Below, piece by piece: positions 16,837 through 26,417 of a stretch of 64,000 nucleotides of DNA. The translations under genes were made by a program, and so were the position numbers. Location: assembly GCA_015055965.1 (NCBI GenBank), contig SVHG01000002.1, positions 62,001-126,000 of the forward strand, read 5' to 3'. The notes beneath the pieces were generated by a model. It saw nothing but the letters and a program-made list of their open reading frames with translations, had not been told where the DNA came from and ran no database searches. Source of the DNA: Clostridiales bacterium (GTDB lineage: Bacteria > Bacillota > Clostridia > Christensenellales > Borkfalkiaceae). Within the stretch, counting starts at the first letter, position 1. Every line of letters begins with the position of its first letter.

Positions 16837-18087
16837 ATGATTAATATACCAAAGGGCACGAAGGACGTATTACCCGAGCAGTCCTACAAATGGCACTACG
16901 TAGAAAGCGTTATAAGGGAAGTAGCATCACTATTTTTCTTAAAGGAAATCCGTACGCCTACCTTTGAGCATACCGAGCTTTTCTTGCGCGGTGTTGGCGA
17001 TACAACCGATATCGTAAACAAGGAAATGTATACCTTTAACGATAAAAAGGGTAGAAGCATTACCTTAAAGCCCGAAGGAACTGCAGGCGTAGTTCGTTCG
17101 GTAATAGAAAACGGCTTAACTAATAACGTAATGCCCCTTAAGATGTATTACGAAACGCCCGTATTCCGTTATGAACGCCCACAGGCAGGTAGACTTCGCG
17201 AGCACCACCAGTTCGGCGTAGAAATTTACGGCGCTAAGGGTGCGGATATGGATGCAGAGGTTATTCTTATCGCATACACCTTACTTAAAAAGGTAGGTCT
17301 TAACGTGGCGTTAAATATTAACTCTATAGGCTGTCCTACCTGCAGAAAGGCGTATAACGAAGCCCTTAAGGAATATTTAAAGGACTCATTTAACGAAATT
17401 TGCCCCGTTTGCCAAGAAAGATACGAAAAGAACCCCTTACGTATATTAGACTGTAAGGAAGAAAAGTGTAAAGCTGTATGCGCAAAAGCCCCAAAGATTA
17501 TAGATTATCTTTGTGACGATTGTAAAGAGCACTTTGAAAGCTTAAAGAGCTATCTTTCTATTGCAGGCTTAGAATATACCGTTAACCCCAATATCGTTCG
17601 CGGACTAGATTATTATACCAGAACGGTATTTGAATTCGTTACCACCGATTTAGGCTCTCAAGGCACAGTTTGCGGTGGCGGTAGATATGATAACTTAGTT
17701 AAACAGCTTGGCGGACCGGACGTTCCCTGCGTTGGCTTTGGTATGGGTATAGAAAGAATTTTAATGCTTATGGAGGCAAAGGGAATTGAAATTGAAGATA
17801 GAACTCTTCCCGATTTATATATTGCTTCTATCGGTGAAAACGCGCATAAAAAAGCATTTGAATTATGCTACGGATTGCGTTTAGCTGGTGTAAAGTGCGA
17901 AATAGACCACATGCAAAGGGGAGTTAAGCCTCAATTTAAGTATGCGGATAAGATTAGGGCGTTAAACGTTATCACCATTGGCGATAGCGAAATAGAATCC
18001 TCAAGCGCTACTTTAAAAAATATGGTAAGCGGTGAACAAACGCCTTGTAAGCTAGCAGTAGAAGATATTGCTAAGCTGTTAATTTAA
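16837..18087 (+). CDS. hisS: Histidine-tRNA ligase
   Basis: Class II aminoacyl-tRNA synthetase of 416 residues that charges tRNA-His. Motif 2 is present in the FRYERPQ segment, the histidine-specific blocks are RGLDYYTRTVFE and GGGRYDNL, motif 3 is GFGMGIERIL, and a C-terminal anticodon-binding domain follows (about 325-416). An insertion at about residues 165-240 contains four CxxC-type pairs, as in many clostridial HisS proteins. It has an AGAGGAG site. Its stop overlaps the next start in a TAATG junction. Confidence 0.96.
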   Translation: MINIPKGTKDVLPEQSYKWHYVESVIREVASLFFLKEIRTPTFEHTELFLRGVGDTTDIVNKEMYTFNDKKGRSITLKPEGTAGVVRSVIENGLTNNVMPLKMYYETPVFRYERPQAGRLREHHQFGVEIYGAKGADMDAEVILIAYTLLKKVGLNVALNINSIGCPTCRKAYNEALKEYLKDSFNEICPVCQERYEKNPLRILDCKEEKCKAVCAKAPKIIDYLCDDCKEHFESLKSYLSIAGLEYTVNPNIVRGLDYYTRTVFEFVTTDLGSQGTVCGGGRYDNLVKQLGGPDVPCVGFGMGIERILMLMEAKGIEIEDRTLPDLYIASIGENAHKKAFELCYGLRLAGVKCEIDHMQRGVKPQFKYADKIRALNVITIGDSEIESSSATLKNMVSGEQTPCKLAVEDIAKLLI

Positions 18088-18755
18088 TGGCAATTACTTA
18101 TACAATTCAACGCTCCTCACGGCGAAAAACTATAGGCGTAAAGATTGAAGCCTATACCGGAAAGGTAACCGTTTTCGCACCCAAGCTAACACCTCTTTCA
18201 AGAATAGAAGAGGTTGTAAAAAGGCGTGAAGGGTGGATTATAGAAAAGGTGGGCGCGGTAGCAGCCAAAAATTCTATTTTACCAAGGATCGAAGAGGGTG
18301 CTAAAATATATATTGCCGGTAAGTATTATTTGCTAAATTTAAGTGACGTAAAGCGCGCAAGCGTTAAAGGCGAAGTTATAACTCTTCCCAAGGAAAATGC
18401 AAAAAGAAGCTTGGTTATGCTTACTAAACGCCTATTTTTACCGTATATAGTGCAAAAAATCAATCGTTTCGCAAGCTTATGCGGTTTTAAATATGAAAGC
18501 GTTTCACTAAATAAAACCAAGCGAAAATGGGGAAGCTGTACCTCTACCGGCAAAATAACTTTTACGGTTGCGCTAGCCTTTTTACCTGAAGATATTTGCG
18601 ATTACGTGGTGCTTCACGAGCTATGCCATACCAAGGAAATGAACCATCAACGGGAATTTTACGCCCTTCTTTCTAGGTTTATGCCCGATTACAAGGTAAG
18701 GCAAAGCAATTTAAAAATTTACGGCTCTTATTTGAGCTATTTTTACGAGGAATAA
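18087..18755 (+). CDS. YgjP-family zinc metallopeptidase (canonical)
   Basis: A 222-residue protein with all recognisable family blocks: the N-terminal beta-rich SSRRKTIGVKIEAYTGKVTVFAP, TKRKWGSCTSTGKITF, and the zinc site HELCHTKEMNHQREF with HExxH and a third histidine. Family members are annotated as M48-like or DUF45 metal-dependent hydrolases; the substrate is not known. The start is coupled to the hisS stop by one shared base. A diverged paralog sits at 3077-3754. Confidence 0.9.
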   Translation: MAITYTIQRSSRRKTIGVKIEAYTGKVTVFAPKLTPLSRIEEVVKRREGWIIEKVGAVAAKNSILPRIEEGAKIYIAGKYYLLNLSDVKRASVKGEVITLPKENAKRSLVMLTKRLFLPYIVQKINRFASLCGFKYESVSLNKTKRKWGSCTSTGKITFTVALAFLPEDICDYVVLHELCHTKEMNHQREFYALLSRFMPDYKVRQSNLKIYGSYLSYFYEE

Positions 18756-18756
18756 A

Positions 18757-19203
18757 ATGAAAGCGGTAGTTCAAAGAGTAACGCAGGCATCATTGACTTG
18801 CGAAAATAAGCTTATTTCACAGATTTCTAACGGCCTAGTGGTGTATTTTGGCGTTGGAAAGGGGAATAGCGAAAAACAGGCGGAATATTTAGCAAAAAAG
18901 ATATCTGCACTTCGCGTATTTTCAGATGAAAAGGGAAAAATGAATTTATCCTGCAAGGATTTAGGCTATGAAATACTTTCGGTATCGCAGTTTACCTTAT
19001 ACGCAGACCTATCTCACGGTAATCGCCCCGGCTTTTCTGATGCAGAAGAGCCCACCAGAGCAAACGCCTTATACGAATATTTTTGTTCTTGCTTAGAGAA
19101 CAACGGAATAGTCGTTAAAAGGGGTGTTTTTGGTGGAGATATGACCATAAATCAGGTAAATCAAGGGCCTGTAACTATAATTTACGATATTCCCGTAGAA
19201 TAA
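18757..19203 (+). CDS. dtd: D-aminoacyl-tRNA deacylase
   Basis: Removes D-amino acids (and glycine from tRNA-Ala) from mischarged tRNA. The 148-residue protein has the two active-site blocks SVSQFTLYAD and NQGPVTI, and the N-terminal MKAVVQRVTQASL. One base separates it from the YgjP gene. It closes the operon that begins at comM or one gene earlier. Confidence 0.96.
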   Translation: MKAVVQRVTQASLTCENKLISQISNGLVVYFGVGKGNSEKQAEYLAKKISALRVFSDEKGKMNLSCKDLGYEILSVSQFTLYADLSHGNRPGFSDAEEPTRANALYEYFCSCLENNGIVVKRGVFGGDMTINQVNQGPVTIIYDIPVE

Positions 19204-19219
19204 AATTGAATAAAAAGAT

Positions 19220-19255
19220 AAGCGGAGCGTTAAAAAACACGCCCCGCTTTTAATT
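19220..19255 (+). terminator. Terminator of the comM-dtd operon
   Basis: AAGCGG-GCGT and ACGC-CCGCTT pair around an eight-base loop with one mismatch, followed by TTTTAATTTT. Confidence 0.8.
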
Positions 19256-19402
19256 TTACCGTTAATTATCTAAGGTGGAAAAATATGAAAAAAAATTAGC
19301 TTTTTCTTAGGTAAAATATGAGAATAAATTTTTACTTTGGTGAAAAATTTCTTTAGTATTTGAAGCTTCTTTTGTATAAATAAAAGGAAAGAAAAGAAAA
19401 AA

Positions 19403-19696
19403 TTAGCACAGATTATTAACTAAATATAAGTTAGCGTAAGGGGAGTTGAATCCCGCCGTAGTATTCACGTCCGTAGCTCCCGTAGTATTTTGGTATTGAT
19501 AAACGTAGGGAACTGTTGCAGGCTGAGCCTCGTAGCTTACGGCGCTAGGTCCGTAATTTCTGTTAAAGCCTCTGCCTACAGGGTAAACGGCTATTAAAAG
19601 AGTAGTGCCTTGATTGTAAGGTGTGGGACGGTTGCATTGATGATGACAATGGTGCATACGGTGGCAACAGGGTAAATTTTGTAAACAGTTACACAT
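19403..19696 (-). CDS. Small Cys/His-rich protein of unknown function
   Basis: A 97-residue protein not assignable to a family by eye. The first 22 residues hold six cysteines and four histidines (MCNCLQNLPCCHRMHHCHHQC), suggesting metal binding. The rest is rich in Asn, Tyr, Pro, Thr and Ala without hydrophobic segments. This composition resembles small spore-coat or exosporium proteins, but that is only a guess. A strong AAAGGAG site seven bases before the ATG supports it being real. Confidence 0.7.
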   Translation of the reverse strand: MCNCLQNLPCCHRMHHCHHQCNRPTPYNQGTTLLIAVYPVGRGFNRNYGPSAVSYEAQPATVPYVYQYQNTTGATDVNTTAGFNSPYANLYLVNNLC

Positions 19697-19730
19697 AATT
19701 AATCTCCTTTAAAGTATGTAACCCCTTACG

Positions 19731-19754
19731 TTATTAGTATACGCCAGCTAATAA
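19731..19754 (-). promoter_or_regulatory. Inverted repeat upstream of the Cys/His-rich gene
   Basis: TTATTAG, ten bases, CTAATAA form a perfect 7-bp inverted repeat about 35-58 bases before the start codon. A possible -10 element (TATACT) lies inside it on the minus strand. It may be an operator. The rest of the 320-base gap to 20016 is AT-rich and holds the promoter listed next. Confidence 0.4.
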
Positions 19755-19959
19755 AAAGTGGTGCTAAAAAGAAGGTAAATATTATGTGAATAAATTAAAT
19801 ATTCACTCTAATTAAAATAAGATTATTCATCACGTTAAACTACCGCCCTTAAAAGTAAAATTATAGAAAAAAAGCGAGATTATTGCAAAAATTCATATTA
19901 TACAAAAGGAATGAATATATATTCATGGGATAAAAAAATACGAAAATTGCATAAAATAA

Positions 19960-19989
19960 TTGACAGTAAATATACAAATATTGTATAAT
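19960..19989 (+). promoter_or_regulatory. Promoter for the DMT transporter gene
   Basis: Consensus TTGACA (19960-19965) and TATAAT (19984-19989), 18 bases apart, about 30 bases before the GTG start. Confidence 0.88.
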
Positions 19990-20016
19990 AAGTAAAAATA
20001 AATTGGGGGTAGGTAA

Positions 20017-20955
20017 GTGAGCCACGAAAAACGCAATTCCGTAATAGGAATAGTTTTACTTTTCATAACCGCGTTTATTTGGGGAACAAGCTTCGTTGCT
20101 CAAAGTGACGCGATGGATCATATCGGCCCACTCACTATGAACGGCACGAGATCACTGCTTGCTGCCATTTTCCTTTTACCCACGGTTTTTATTTTTGATA
20201 AGATTAAAGGTCAAAAGCCAACCTTACTTGGCGTAACGGCTAAGGAAGATAAAAAGTATAGTTTAATAGCCGGTTTAATGTGTGGTATTTTAATAACTCT
20301 TGCAAGCACCATTCAACAAATCGGTATAAAAGACACTACGGTTGGTAAAGCAGGCTTTTTAACCACCTTATACGTAGTATTTACCCCCGTATTTGCCCTA
20401 TTTTTTGGAAGAAAGGTTAACTGGAACGGCTGGGTTGCTGCAGGCTTAGCGGTAATCGGTATGTTCTTCATTTGTATAGAAAAGAACGAACCGTTAAAGC
20501 TTGGCGATTTATTAATAATAATATCATCCATATTCTTCGGTATTCACATGGTATTAGTTGACCGTTACGTAGTAAGGGTAGATGCAATAAGACTTTCATT
20601 AATGCAATTTTTAGTGTGCTCTTTTACCTGTTTAGTTGGCGCATTTATATTTGAAGAGGTACGGTTGGAAGCAATTTTAAACGCAGCGTGGCCTATCGTT
20701 TACGCAGGCGTGTTCTCTGCAGGCATCGGCTATACCTTGCAAATAGTTGCTCAAAAGTGGGTTGCTCCTAATATTGCTCCTTTAATTATGAGCCTAGAAT
20801 CGGTATTTGCTCTTTTTGCTGGCGCAATTTTAAGGCACGAAAAGATGAGAGAACTAGTTTACGTCGGTTGTTTATTAGTATTTGCAGGTATAATATTAGC
20901 GCAAATCAATTTTTCCAAGAAAAGGGTTAAAGAGAAAGAAAAGCAACAAGCTTAA
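20017..20955 (+). CDS. DMT-superfamily transporter with two EamA domains
   Basis: A 312-residue membrane protein with ten predicted helices in two repeated EamA halves (about residues 10-150 and 165-300). Typical blocks are FITAFIWGTSFVAQ near the start and a C-terminal positively charged tail. Relatives export amino acids, nucleobases or other metabolites; the substrate cannot be read from the sequence. The start is GTG at 20017, preceded by GGGGG and GG. It is a single-gene transcript with a promoter and a terminator. Confidence 0.92.
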   Translation: MSHEKRNSVIGIVLLFITAFIWGTSFVAQSDAMDHIGPLTMNGTRSLLAAIFLLPTVFIFDKIKGQKPTLLGVTAKEDKKYSLIAGLMCGILITLASTIQQIGIKDTTVGKAGFLTTLYVVFTPVFALFFGRKVNWNGWVAAGLAVIGMFFICIEKNEPLKLGDLLIIISSIFFGIHMVLVDRYVVRVDAIRLSLMQFLVCSFTCLVGAFIFEEVRLEAILNAAWPIVYAGVFSAGIGYTLQIVAQKWVAPNIAPLIMSLESVFALFAGAILRHEKMRELVYVGCLLVFAGIILAQINFSKKRVKEKEKQQA

Positions 20956-20973
20956 AAGTTAATAATAAAAACA

Positions 20974-21014
20974 AACGCATCTTCAAGGCTAACTGCTTTG
21001 ACGGTGCGTTTTTT
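20974..21014 (+). terminator. Terminator after the DMT transporter gene
   Basis: A 15-position stem beginning AACGCA and ending TGCGTT with one mismatch and two G-T pairs, followed by six T. Confidence 0.85.
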
Positions 21015-21045
21015 AGGTTAAAAAATATTTAAGCAAGTTTTTTCA

Positions 21046-21074
21046 TTGACTTTTTTTTTAATAAGGATTATTAT
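21046..21074 (+). promoter_or_regulatory. Promoter for the P-loop kinase gene
   Basis: TTGACT (21046-21051), a 17-base spacer and TATTAT (21069-21074), about 40 bases before the ATG. Confidence 0.75.
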
Positions 21075-21111
21075 ATAAAGGATAGCAAAAAATAATAACG
21101 GCGGTGCACTT

Positions 21112-21633
21112 ATGAATAAAACCGTAATTGTAATAAACGGACAGGGCGGATGTGGCAAAGATACTATATGTAATATTATGGCAAAATACTACAGGGTAAA
21201 AAATATTTCAACCGTAGATCCTATTAAGGATATTGCAAAATACGCCGGATGGTCGGGCGAAAAGGGTGATAAAGCACGCAAAATGCTTGCAGATTTAAAG
21301 CAGGTATTCATTGAATATAACGATTTACCCTTAAATTTCGTAATCAAGGAAGCAGAAAAATTCAAGGCGGATGAAAACGATATTATGTTCGTTCACTGTC
21401 GCGAAAACGTAGAAATAGAAAAGATAGTTAAAGCGCTTTCTGTAAAAACTATAACCTTACTTATTAGAAGAAAGGATAAGTATTTTCAGCAAAAGGTATA
21501 CGGCAACGCTGCAGACGACGAGGTAGAAAATTATAATTACGATTTCGTTTACATCGGCAATAATGAAAGTATTGCAGATTTAGAAAAGAGTTTTATGAAA
21601 TTCTTTGAAGAAGAGGTTAAGCCTAATTTATAA
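21112..21633 (+). CDS. P-loop NTPase, probable small-molecule or nucleotide kinase
   Basis: A 173-residue protein that opens with a Walker A loop GQGGCGKDT, whose terminal D-T is typical of deoxynucleoside monophosphate kinases and dephospho-CoA kinase-like proteins. A segment MFVHCRENVEIEKI near residue 100 could be the lid or acceptor region. No specific family hit can be claimed. It has its own promoter and terminator, so neighbours give no clue to its substrate. Confidence 0.75.
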   Translation: MNKTVIVINGQGGCGKDTICNIMAKYYRVKNISTVDPIKDIAKYAGWSGEKGDKARKMLADLKQVFIEYNDLPLNFVIKEAEKFKADENDIMFVHCRENVEIEKIVKALSVKTITLLIRRKDKYFQQKVYGNAADDEVENYNYDFVYIGNNESIADLEKSFMKFFEEEVKPNL

Positions 21634-21639
21634 AAAAAT

Positions 21640-21673
21640 AGCGCCCTTATCAAGCAAGATAGGGGCTTTTTTA
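21640..21673 (+). terminator. Terminator after the P-loop kinase gene
   Basis: AGC-CCC-TATC pairs with GATA-GGGGCT around a six-base loop with small bulges, followed by TTTTTT. Confidence 0.75.
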
Positions 21674-21681
21674 GTTGTATT

Positions 21682-21876
21682 TTAGGTTGTTCTGGTGGTG
21701 CAGGTAGTGGTAGTAGTTCTTGGTTGAATGGGTAAGCTTTGCCCGTTATTGCAACAGCAGGAAGAATTATTTTCTGTGCTTAAAAGCGCCAAAAGCAGCA
21801 AAAGCTGTGTAGTGGATATATTGCTATTGTTGGTTAGTAAAAGTAAAAGCGCAATTAGCGCGATATTTGAATTCAT
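21682..21876 (-). CDS. Small Leu-rich, Cys- and Thr-containing protein of unknown function
   Basis: A 64-residue protein with two short hydrophobic Leu runs (LIALLLLL and TQLLLLLALLS), a CCC triplet followed by NN, and a tail of Thr, Arg and Cys. I place the start at ATG 21874-21876 because GGAGA lies eight bases upstream; the longer frame to 21945 has no such site. Low-complexity small proteins of this style are seen in clostridia, but I know of no function. It diverges from the ArsR-type gene at 22007. Confidence 0.55.
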   Translation of the reverse strand: MNSNIALIALLLLLTNNSNISTTQLLLLLALLSTENNSSCCCNNGQSLPIQPRTTTTTCTTRTT

Positions 21877-21948
21877 AACAAATTCTCCGTCTTTTACATA
21901 ATATTGCAAAAGAAGTAAAAATATGACAAAATATTTTAATTGCATATA

Positions 21949-21978
21949 TTGACATATTACCGCCTAATAATTTAAAAT
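21949..21978 (+). promoter_or_regulatory. Promoter for the ArsR-type regulator gene
   Basis: TTGACA (21949-21954), an 18-base spacer and TAAAAT (21973-21978), 28 bases before the ATG at 22007. Confidence 0.6.
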
Positions 21979-22006
21979 TAACTTATCAAAATTTGGTAGG
22001 TGTAAT

Positions 22007-22348
22007 ATGGCAGGTAACGTTTTACTTTTAGATAGGCGAACTCAAACGCTTATTAAGGATTATTTACCAACGGAAGAGGTTTTATTTGATTTAGTTGATT
22101 TTTTTAGCGCGTTTTCAGATTATACTAGGCTTAAAATTATTTCCGCCTTGGCAATAAGTGAAATGTGCGTTAGCGATATTTCTGCAACCTTGGGTATAAA
22201 TCAAACCACGGTAAGCCATCAGCTAAGGCTGTTAAAAAACTGGGGTATTGTTCAAAGTAAAAGAGATGGAAAGATAGTTTTTTATTCTTTAAGTAACGAG
22301 CTTTTGTCTGACGTTTTACTCAAGGGTGTTGAGTTTTTAGGCTTTTAA
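22007..22348 (+). CDS. ArsR-family winged-helix transcriptional regulator
   Basis: A 113-residue helix-turn-helix regulator. The region about 38-95 has TRLKIISALAISEMCVSDISATLGINQTTVSHQLRLLKNWGIV, the standard ArsR DNA-binding core, followed by the beta-wing RDGKIVFYSL. The classical alpha3 metal site E-L-C-V-C-D is present here as E-M-C-V-S-D, with only one cysteine, so arsenic- or cadmium-type sensing through that site is doubtful. No obvious target transporter lies next to it. Confidence 0.88.
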   Translation: MAGNVLLLDRRTQTLIKDYLPTEEVLFDLVDFFSAFSDYTRLKIISALAISEMCVSDISATLGINQTTVSHQLRLLKNWGIVQSKRDGKIVFYSLSNELLSDVLLKGVEFLGF

Positions 22349-22385
22349 ATTTAAAATAGGTACGTATAAAATGTGTTTTACGAAT

Positions 22386-22420
22386 AAAAAAGACTTGCAA
22401 TTTTTGGTTGCAAGTCTTTT
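22386..22420. terminator. Bidirectional terminator between arsR-type gene and groEL
   Basis: AAAAAGACTTGCAA and TTGCAAGTCTTTT form a perfect stem with T runs on both strands, between two converging genes. Confidence 0.9.
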
Positions 22421-22438
22421 GTGTTTATTTTATTTATC

Positions 22439-24085
<1,647 letters not shown>

Positions 24086-24089
24086 TCAA

Positions 24090-24374
24090 TTATTCAACGA
24101 TAGCTAAAATATCGCCTTGGCGAATGATAATAAATTCTTCGCCGTCTACCTTAAACTCACTTCCTGAATATTTAGCAAAAAGCACCTTATCGCCGGGTTT
24201 AACCTGCATAACCACTTCGCTACCTTCAACAAGGCCACCCGGGCCAACTGCGGTAACTACTGCGATTTGTGATTTTTCCTGTGATGCGGTGGGAAGAATA
24301 AAACCGCTTCTGGTGGTTTCTTCCTTTTGCGCAAGCTTAACCACTACTTTGTCAAATAAAGGCTTTACGTTCAT
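24090..24374 (-). CDS. groS: 10 kDa co-chaperonin GroES
   Basis: Lid of the GroEL cage. The 94-residue protein begins MNVKPLFDKVVVK, has the mobile-loop region EETTRSGFILP and the roof-region GDKVLFAKYSG. An AGGAGG site precedes the ATG. First gene of groS-groL. Confidence 0.97.
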   Translation of the reverse strand: MNVKPLFDKVVVKLAQKEETTRSGFILPTASQEKSQIAVVTAVGPGGLVEGSEVVMQVKPGDKVLFAKYSGSEFKVDGEEFIIIRQGDILAIVE

Positions 24375-24421
24375 GTGTTTTGTCCTCCTAAAATATTATG
24401 TAATAACGCGCGTGAGTGTTT

Positions 24422-24448
24422 TTAGCACTCGCGGGTTTTGACTGCTAA
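24422..24448 (-). promoter_or_regulatory. CIRCE operator (HrcA-binding site) of groS-groL
   Basis: TTAGCACTC (24422-24430), nine bases, GACTGCTAA (24440-24448). This equals the CIRCE consensus except for one base in the second arm (consensus GAGTGCTAA). It lies just after the promoter, as expected for HrcA repression. No hrcA gene is in the window. Confidence 0.9.
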
Positions 24449-24452
24449 TACA

Positions 24453-24480
24453 ATTATACCATTTAAACTAAATTTGTCAA
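24453..24480 (-). promoter_or_regulatory. Promoter of groS-groL
   Basis: Minus-strand TTGACA (24475-24480), a 16-base spacer and TATAAT (24453-24458), directly upstream of the CIRCE site. Confidence 0.9.
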
Positions 24481-24637
24481 TAGATTTATGCGCGGATTTT
24501 GCAAATTTTACCTTAAAAAAAGTTAACTTAAAAAAATTTCGATAAATTATTGCAAAATGCAAGAATATATGCTAAAATATATGCGTGGCAAAAAAATCAA
24601 TGTCACAAAGTTTAAAATAAGTATTATAGGTTACAAT

Positions 24638-25090
24638 ATGAATAAATGGGATAAAAGATTTATGCAGCTTGCAGAAACGGTTGCAACGTGGTCAAGCTGC
24701 TTTCAAGAAAACAGGCAAATCGGCGCAGTTATCGTTAAAGATAACCGCATTATAACGACGGGCTATAACGGCGCGCCCTCCGGTGTGGTTAGCTGTAAGG
24801 AAAGGGGGGAATGCTTACGCAGGGTGTTAAATATTCCCAGCGGTACTCGCCACGAAATGTGTTACGCCGTTCATGCGGAGCAAAACGCAATTGCGCAGGC
24901 TGCAAAGCTTGGTATTTCGGTAGAAGGAGCAACCTTATACTGCACCCATCAACCTTGCGTAATCTGTTCTAAGATGATGATAAACTCAGGTATAAAAAGA
25001 ATAGTTTACCGCCACGGCTATCCGGATGATTTTTCTTTAAAGCTATTAAAGGAAGCAGGCGTTCAGATAGAAGTTTACGGCGAAGAATAA
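24638..25090 (+). CDS. dCMP/deoxycytidylate deaminase family protein (ComEB-like)
   Basis: Zinc-dependent deaminase expected to turn dCMP into dUMP for thymidylate synthesis. The zinc site is complete: HAEQNAI and CTHQPCVIC, with the catalytic glutamate in HAE. An extra early motif includes GAPSGVVSC and GECLRR, typical of dCMP deaminases. I choose ATG 24638 because the protein then begins [21 protein letters not shown], the family's normal N-terminus; the open frame reaches back to 24557 but that extension is not conserved-looking. Confidence 0.92.
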   Translation: MNKWDKRFMQLAETVATWSSCFQENRQIGAVIVKDNRIITTGYNGAPSGVVSCKERGECLRRVLNIPSGTRHEMCYAVHAEQNAIAQAAKLGISVEGATLYCTHQPCVICSKMMINSGIKRIVYRHGYPDDFSLKLLKEAGVQIEVYGEE

Positions 25091-25128
25091 AATAAATTAA
25101 TAACTAAGGAATAAAAGGAGAAAAAACT

Positions 25129-25650
25129 ATGGCTAATCCTATTGCAACTATTGAAATGTACAACGGTGGTATTATGAAGCTAGAGCTTTACCCCGAAATT
25201 GCCCCCAATACCGTTAAAAACTTCGTTTATTTAGCAAATTCCGGCTTCTATAACGGCGTAATATTCCACAGAGTAATAGAAGATTTTATGATACAGGGCG
25301 GTGATCCTACCGGTATGGGTACGGGTGGACCAGGTTACCGTATTGCAGGCGAATTTAGCGCAAACGGCTTTAAGAACGATTTAAAGCATAAACGCGGTGT
25401 TTTATCTATGGCACGTTCAATGATGCCTAACAGCGCGGGCTCTCAATTTTTTATTATGCACGCAAATTCTCCCCATCTAGACGGGCAGTACGCCGCTTTC
25501 GGTATGCTTATAGAGGGGTTTGACGTGTTAGACCAAATTGCAACCACTCCCACCAATCCTATGGATAAGCCCATTGAAGAGCAAAGAGTAAAGACTATTA
25601 GCGTTGACCTTCACGGCGAAACTATGCAGCCCCCTCAAATGATAAAGTAG
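25129..25650 (+). CDS. Peptidyl-prolyl cis-trans isomerase, cyclophilin type
   Basis: A 173-residue cytosolic proline isomerase. The active-site blocks FHRVI, MIQGGDPTG, GSQFFIM and HLDGQYAAFG are present. No signal peptide is seen. AAAGGAG precedes the ATG. The next small gene starts seven bases after its stop. Confidence 0.96.
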   Translation: MANPIATIEMYNGGIMKLELYPEIAPNTVKNFVYLANSGFYNGVIFHRVIEDFMIQGGDPTGMGTGGPGYRIAGEFSANGFKNDLKHKRGVLSMARSMMPNSAGSQFFIMHANSPHLDGQYAAFGMLIEGFDVLDQIATTPTNPMDKPIEEQRVKTISVDLHGETMQPPQMIK

Positions 25651-25657
25651 TAGGATT

Positions 25658-25930
25658 ATGATTCATTCCTTATGCGGTGGTAAACTGCGTGATAATCAGT
25701 CTTACGACGTTGTAAAAATTAAATTTATAAATAATCCCTTAGCAGGCGAAAGGCCTTATTGGTATAAAAGCGCTCTTCCTTTGCTAAAGGAAGGGGATAC
25801 CGTTTTAGCTCCATTCGGTAGTGGGGAAAGGGAATATGAAGCCACCGTTTTGCGTATAGATAAAAACGTAAACGAACAATGCTTACCAATACCCGCAAGT
25901 AAAATGGGCGAAATATCTTCAATTAAATAA
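25658..25930 (+). CDS. Small hypothetical protein with a PriA-N-terminus-like beta segment
   Basis: A 90-residue protein of unknown function, co-transcribed with the cyclophilin gene. The middle part, GDTVLAPFGSGEREYEATV, resembles the start of the PriA DNA-binding domain (G-D-x-V-x-V-P-F-G) and other short beta domains; this is only a local likeness. There is no membrane segment or signal. Confidence 0.6.
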   Translation: MIHSLCGGKLRDNQSYDVVKIKFINNPLAGERPYWYKSALPLLKEGDTVLAPFGSGEREYEATVLRIDKNVNEQCLPIPASKMGEISSIK

Positions 25931-25932
25931 TA

Positions 25933-25966
25933 AAAAAATCGAGGCGCAATCCTCGATTTTTATTTT
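25933..25966. terminator. Bidirectional terminator between converging genes
   Basis: AAAAATCGAGG and CCTCGATTTTT pair perfectly around a six-base loop, with T or A runs on both sides. Confidence 0.9.
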
Positions 25967-25979
25967 TCTAATATTGGTA

Positions 25980-26417
25980 TTAAAGAAATTTTTTAAGGTT
26001 GTTTTCACAAGCCTCTTCAAATCTTTTAAGCTCATCAACGCGCTTATAAACCTCGTCGTATAAAAGCGAGCCGTATTCAGAAAGGTCTTTAAAAAGGGTA
26101 GTATAGCCCATAACGCTTCCCTTAATAAGCATTTCTGCGAGATGAGAAGCAGAACCGTCTATCATGGTTTTCATGTTTATAGAAGCGTTAAGCATACCTT
26201 TTGCAAGTCCGTTAACGTCAGGTAAATCAATTCCAACGTTTACGGCGGTTAAAGCTATTTCGGTTAAATGCCTGTTGTATCCCTCGTGTTGGGTAATAAG
26301 CTCCTCCTTTAAAGCCCCGTCGCACTTAGGTAAAATATCTTCAATAGATAAAATAGCCATTTTAGCATTTTTGTAACAGTTTTTTAATACGTTTTCATTA
26401 ATAGTGGTTTTTTCCAT
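25980..26417 (-). CDS. Conserved clostridial hypothetical protein, all-helical (ferritin-like bundle?)
   Basis: A 145-residue helical protein starting MEKTTINENVLKNCYKNAKMAILSIED. It resembles a group of clostridial proteins of unknown role that look like four-helix bundles, with repeated H-x-x-E and E-x-x-x-H spacing (HLTEIAL, SHLAEMLIKGS). I start at ATG 26415-26417; the frame runs upstream to a TTG at 26465 but the added residues look random. No Shine-Dalgarno sequence is seen, and a TATAAT lies only four bases before the ATG, so the mRNA may be leaderless. Confidence 0.75.
   Translation of the reverse strand: MEKTTINENVLKNCYKNAKMAILSIEDILPKCDGALKEELITQHEGYNRHLTEIALTAVNVGIDLPDVNGLAKGMLNASINMKTMIDGSASHLAEMLIKGSVMGYTTLFKDLSEYGSLLYDEVYKRVDELKRFEEACENNLKKFL

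Noticed and set aside
24557..24637. N-terminal extension of the dCMP deaminase
   Set aside because: The added 27 residues have no likeness to the family, which starts at the ATG 24638.
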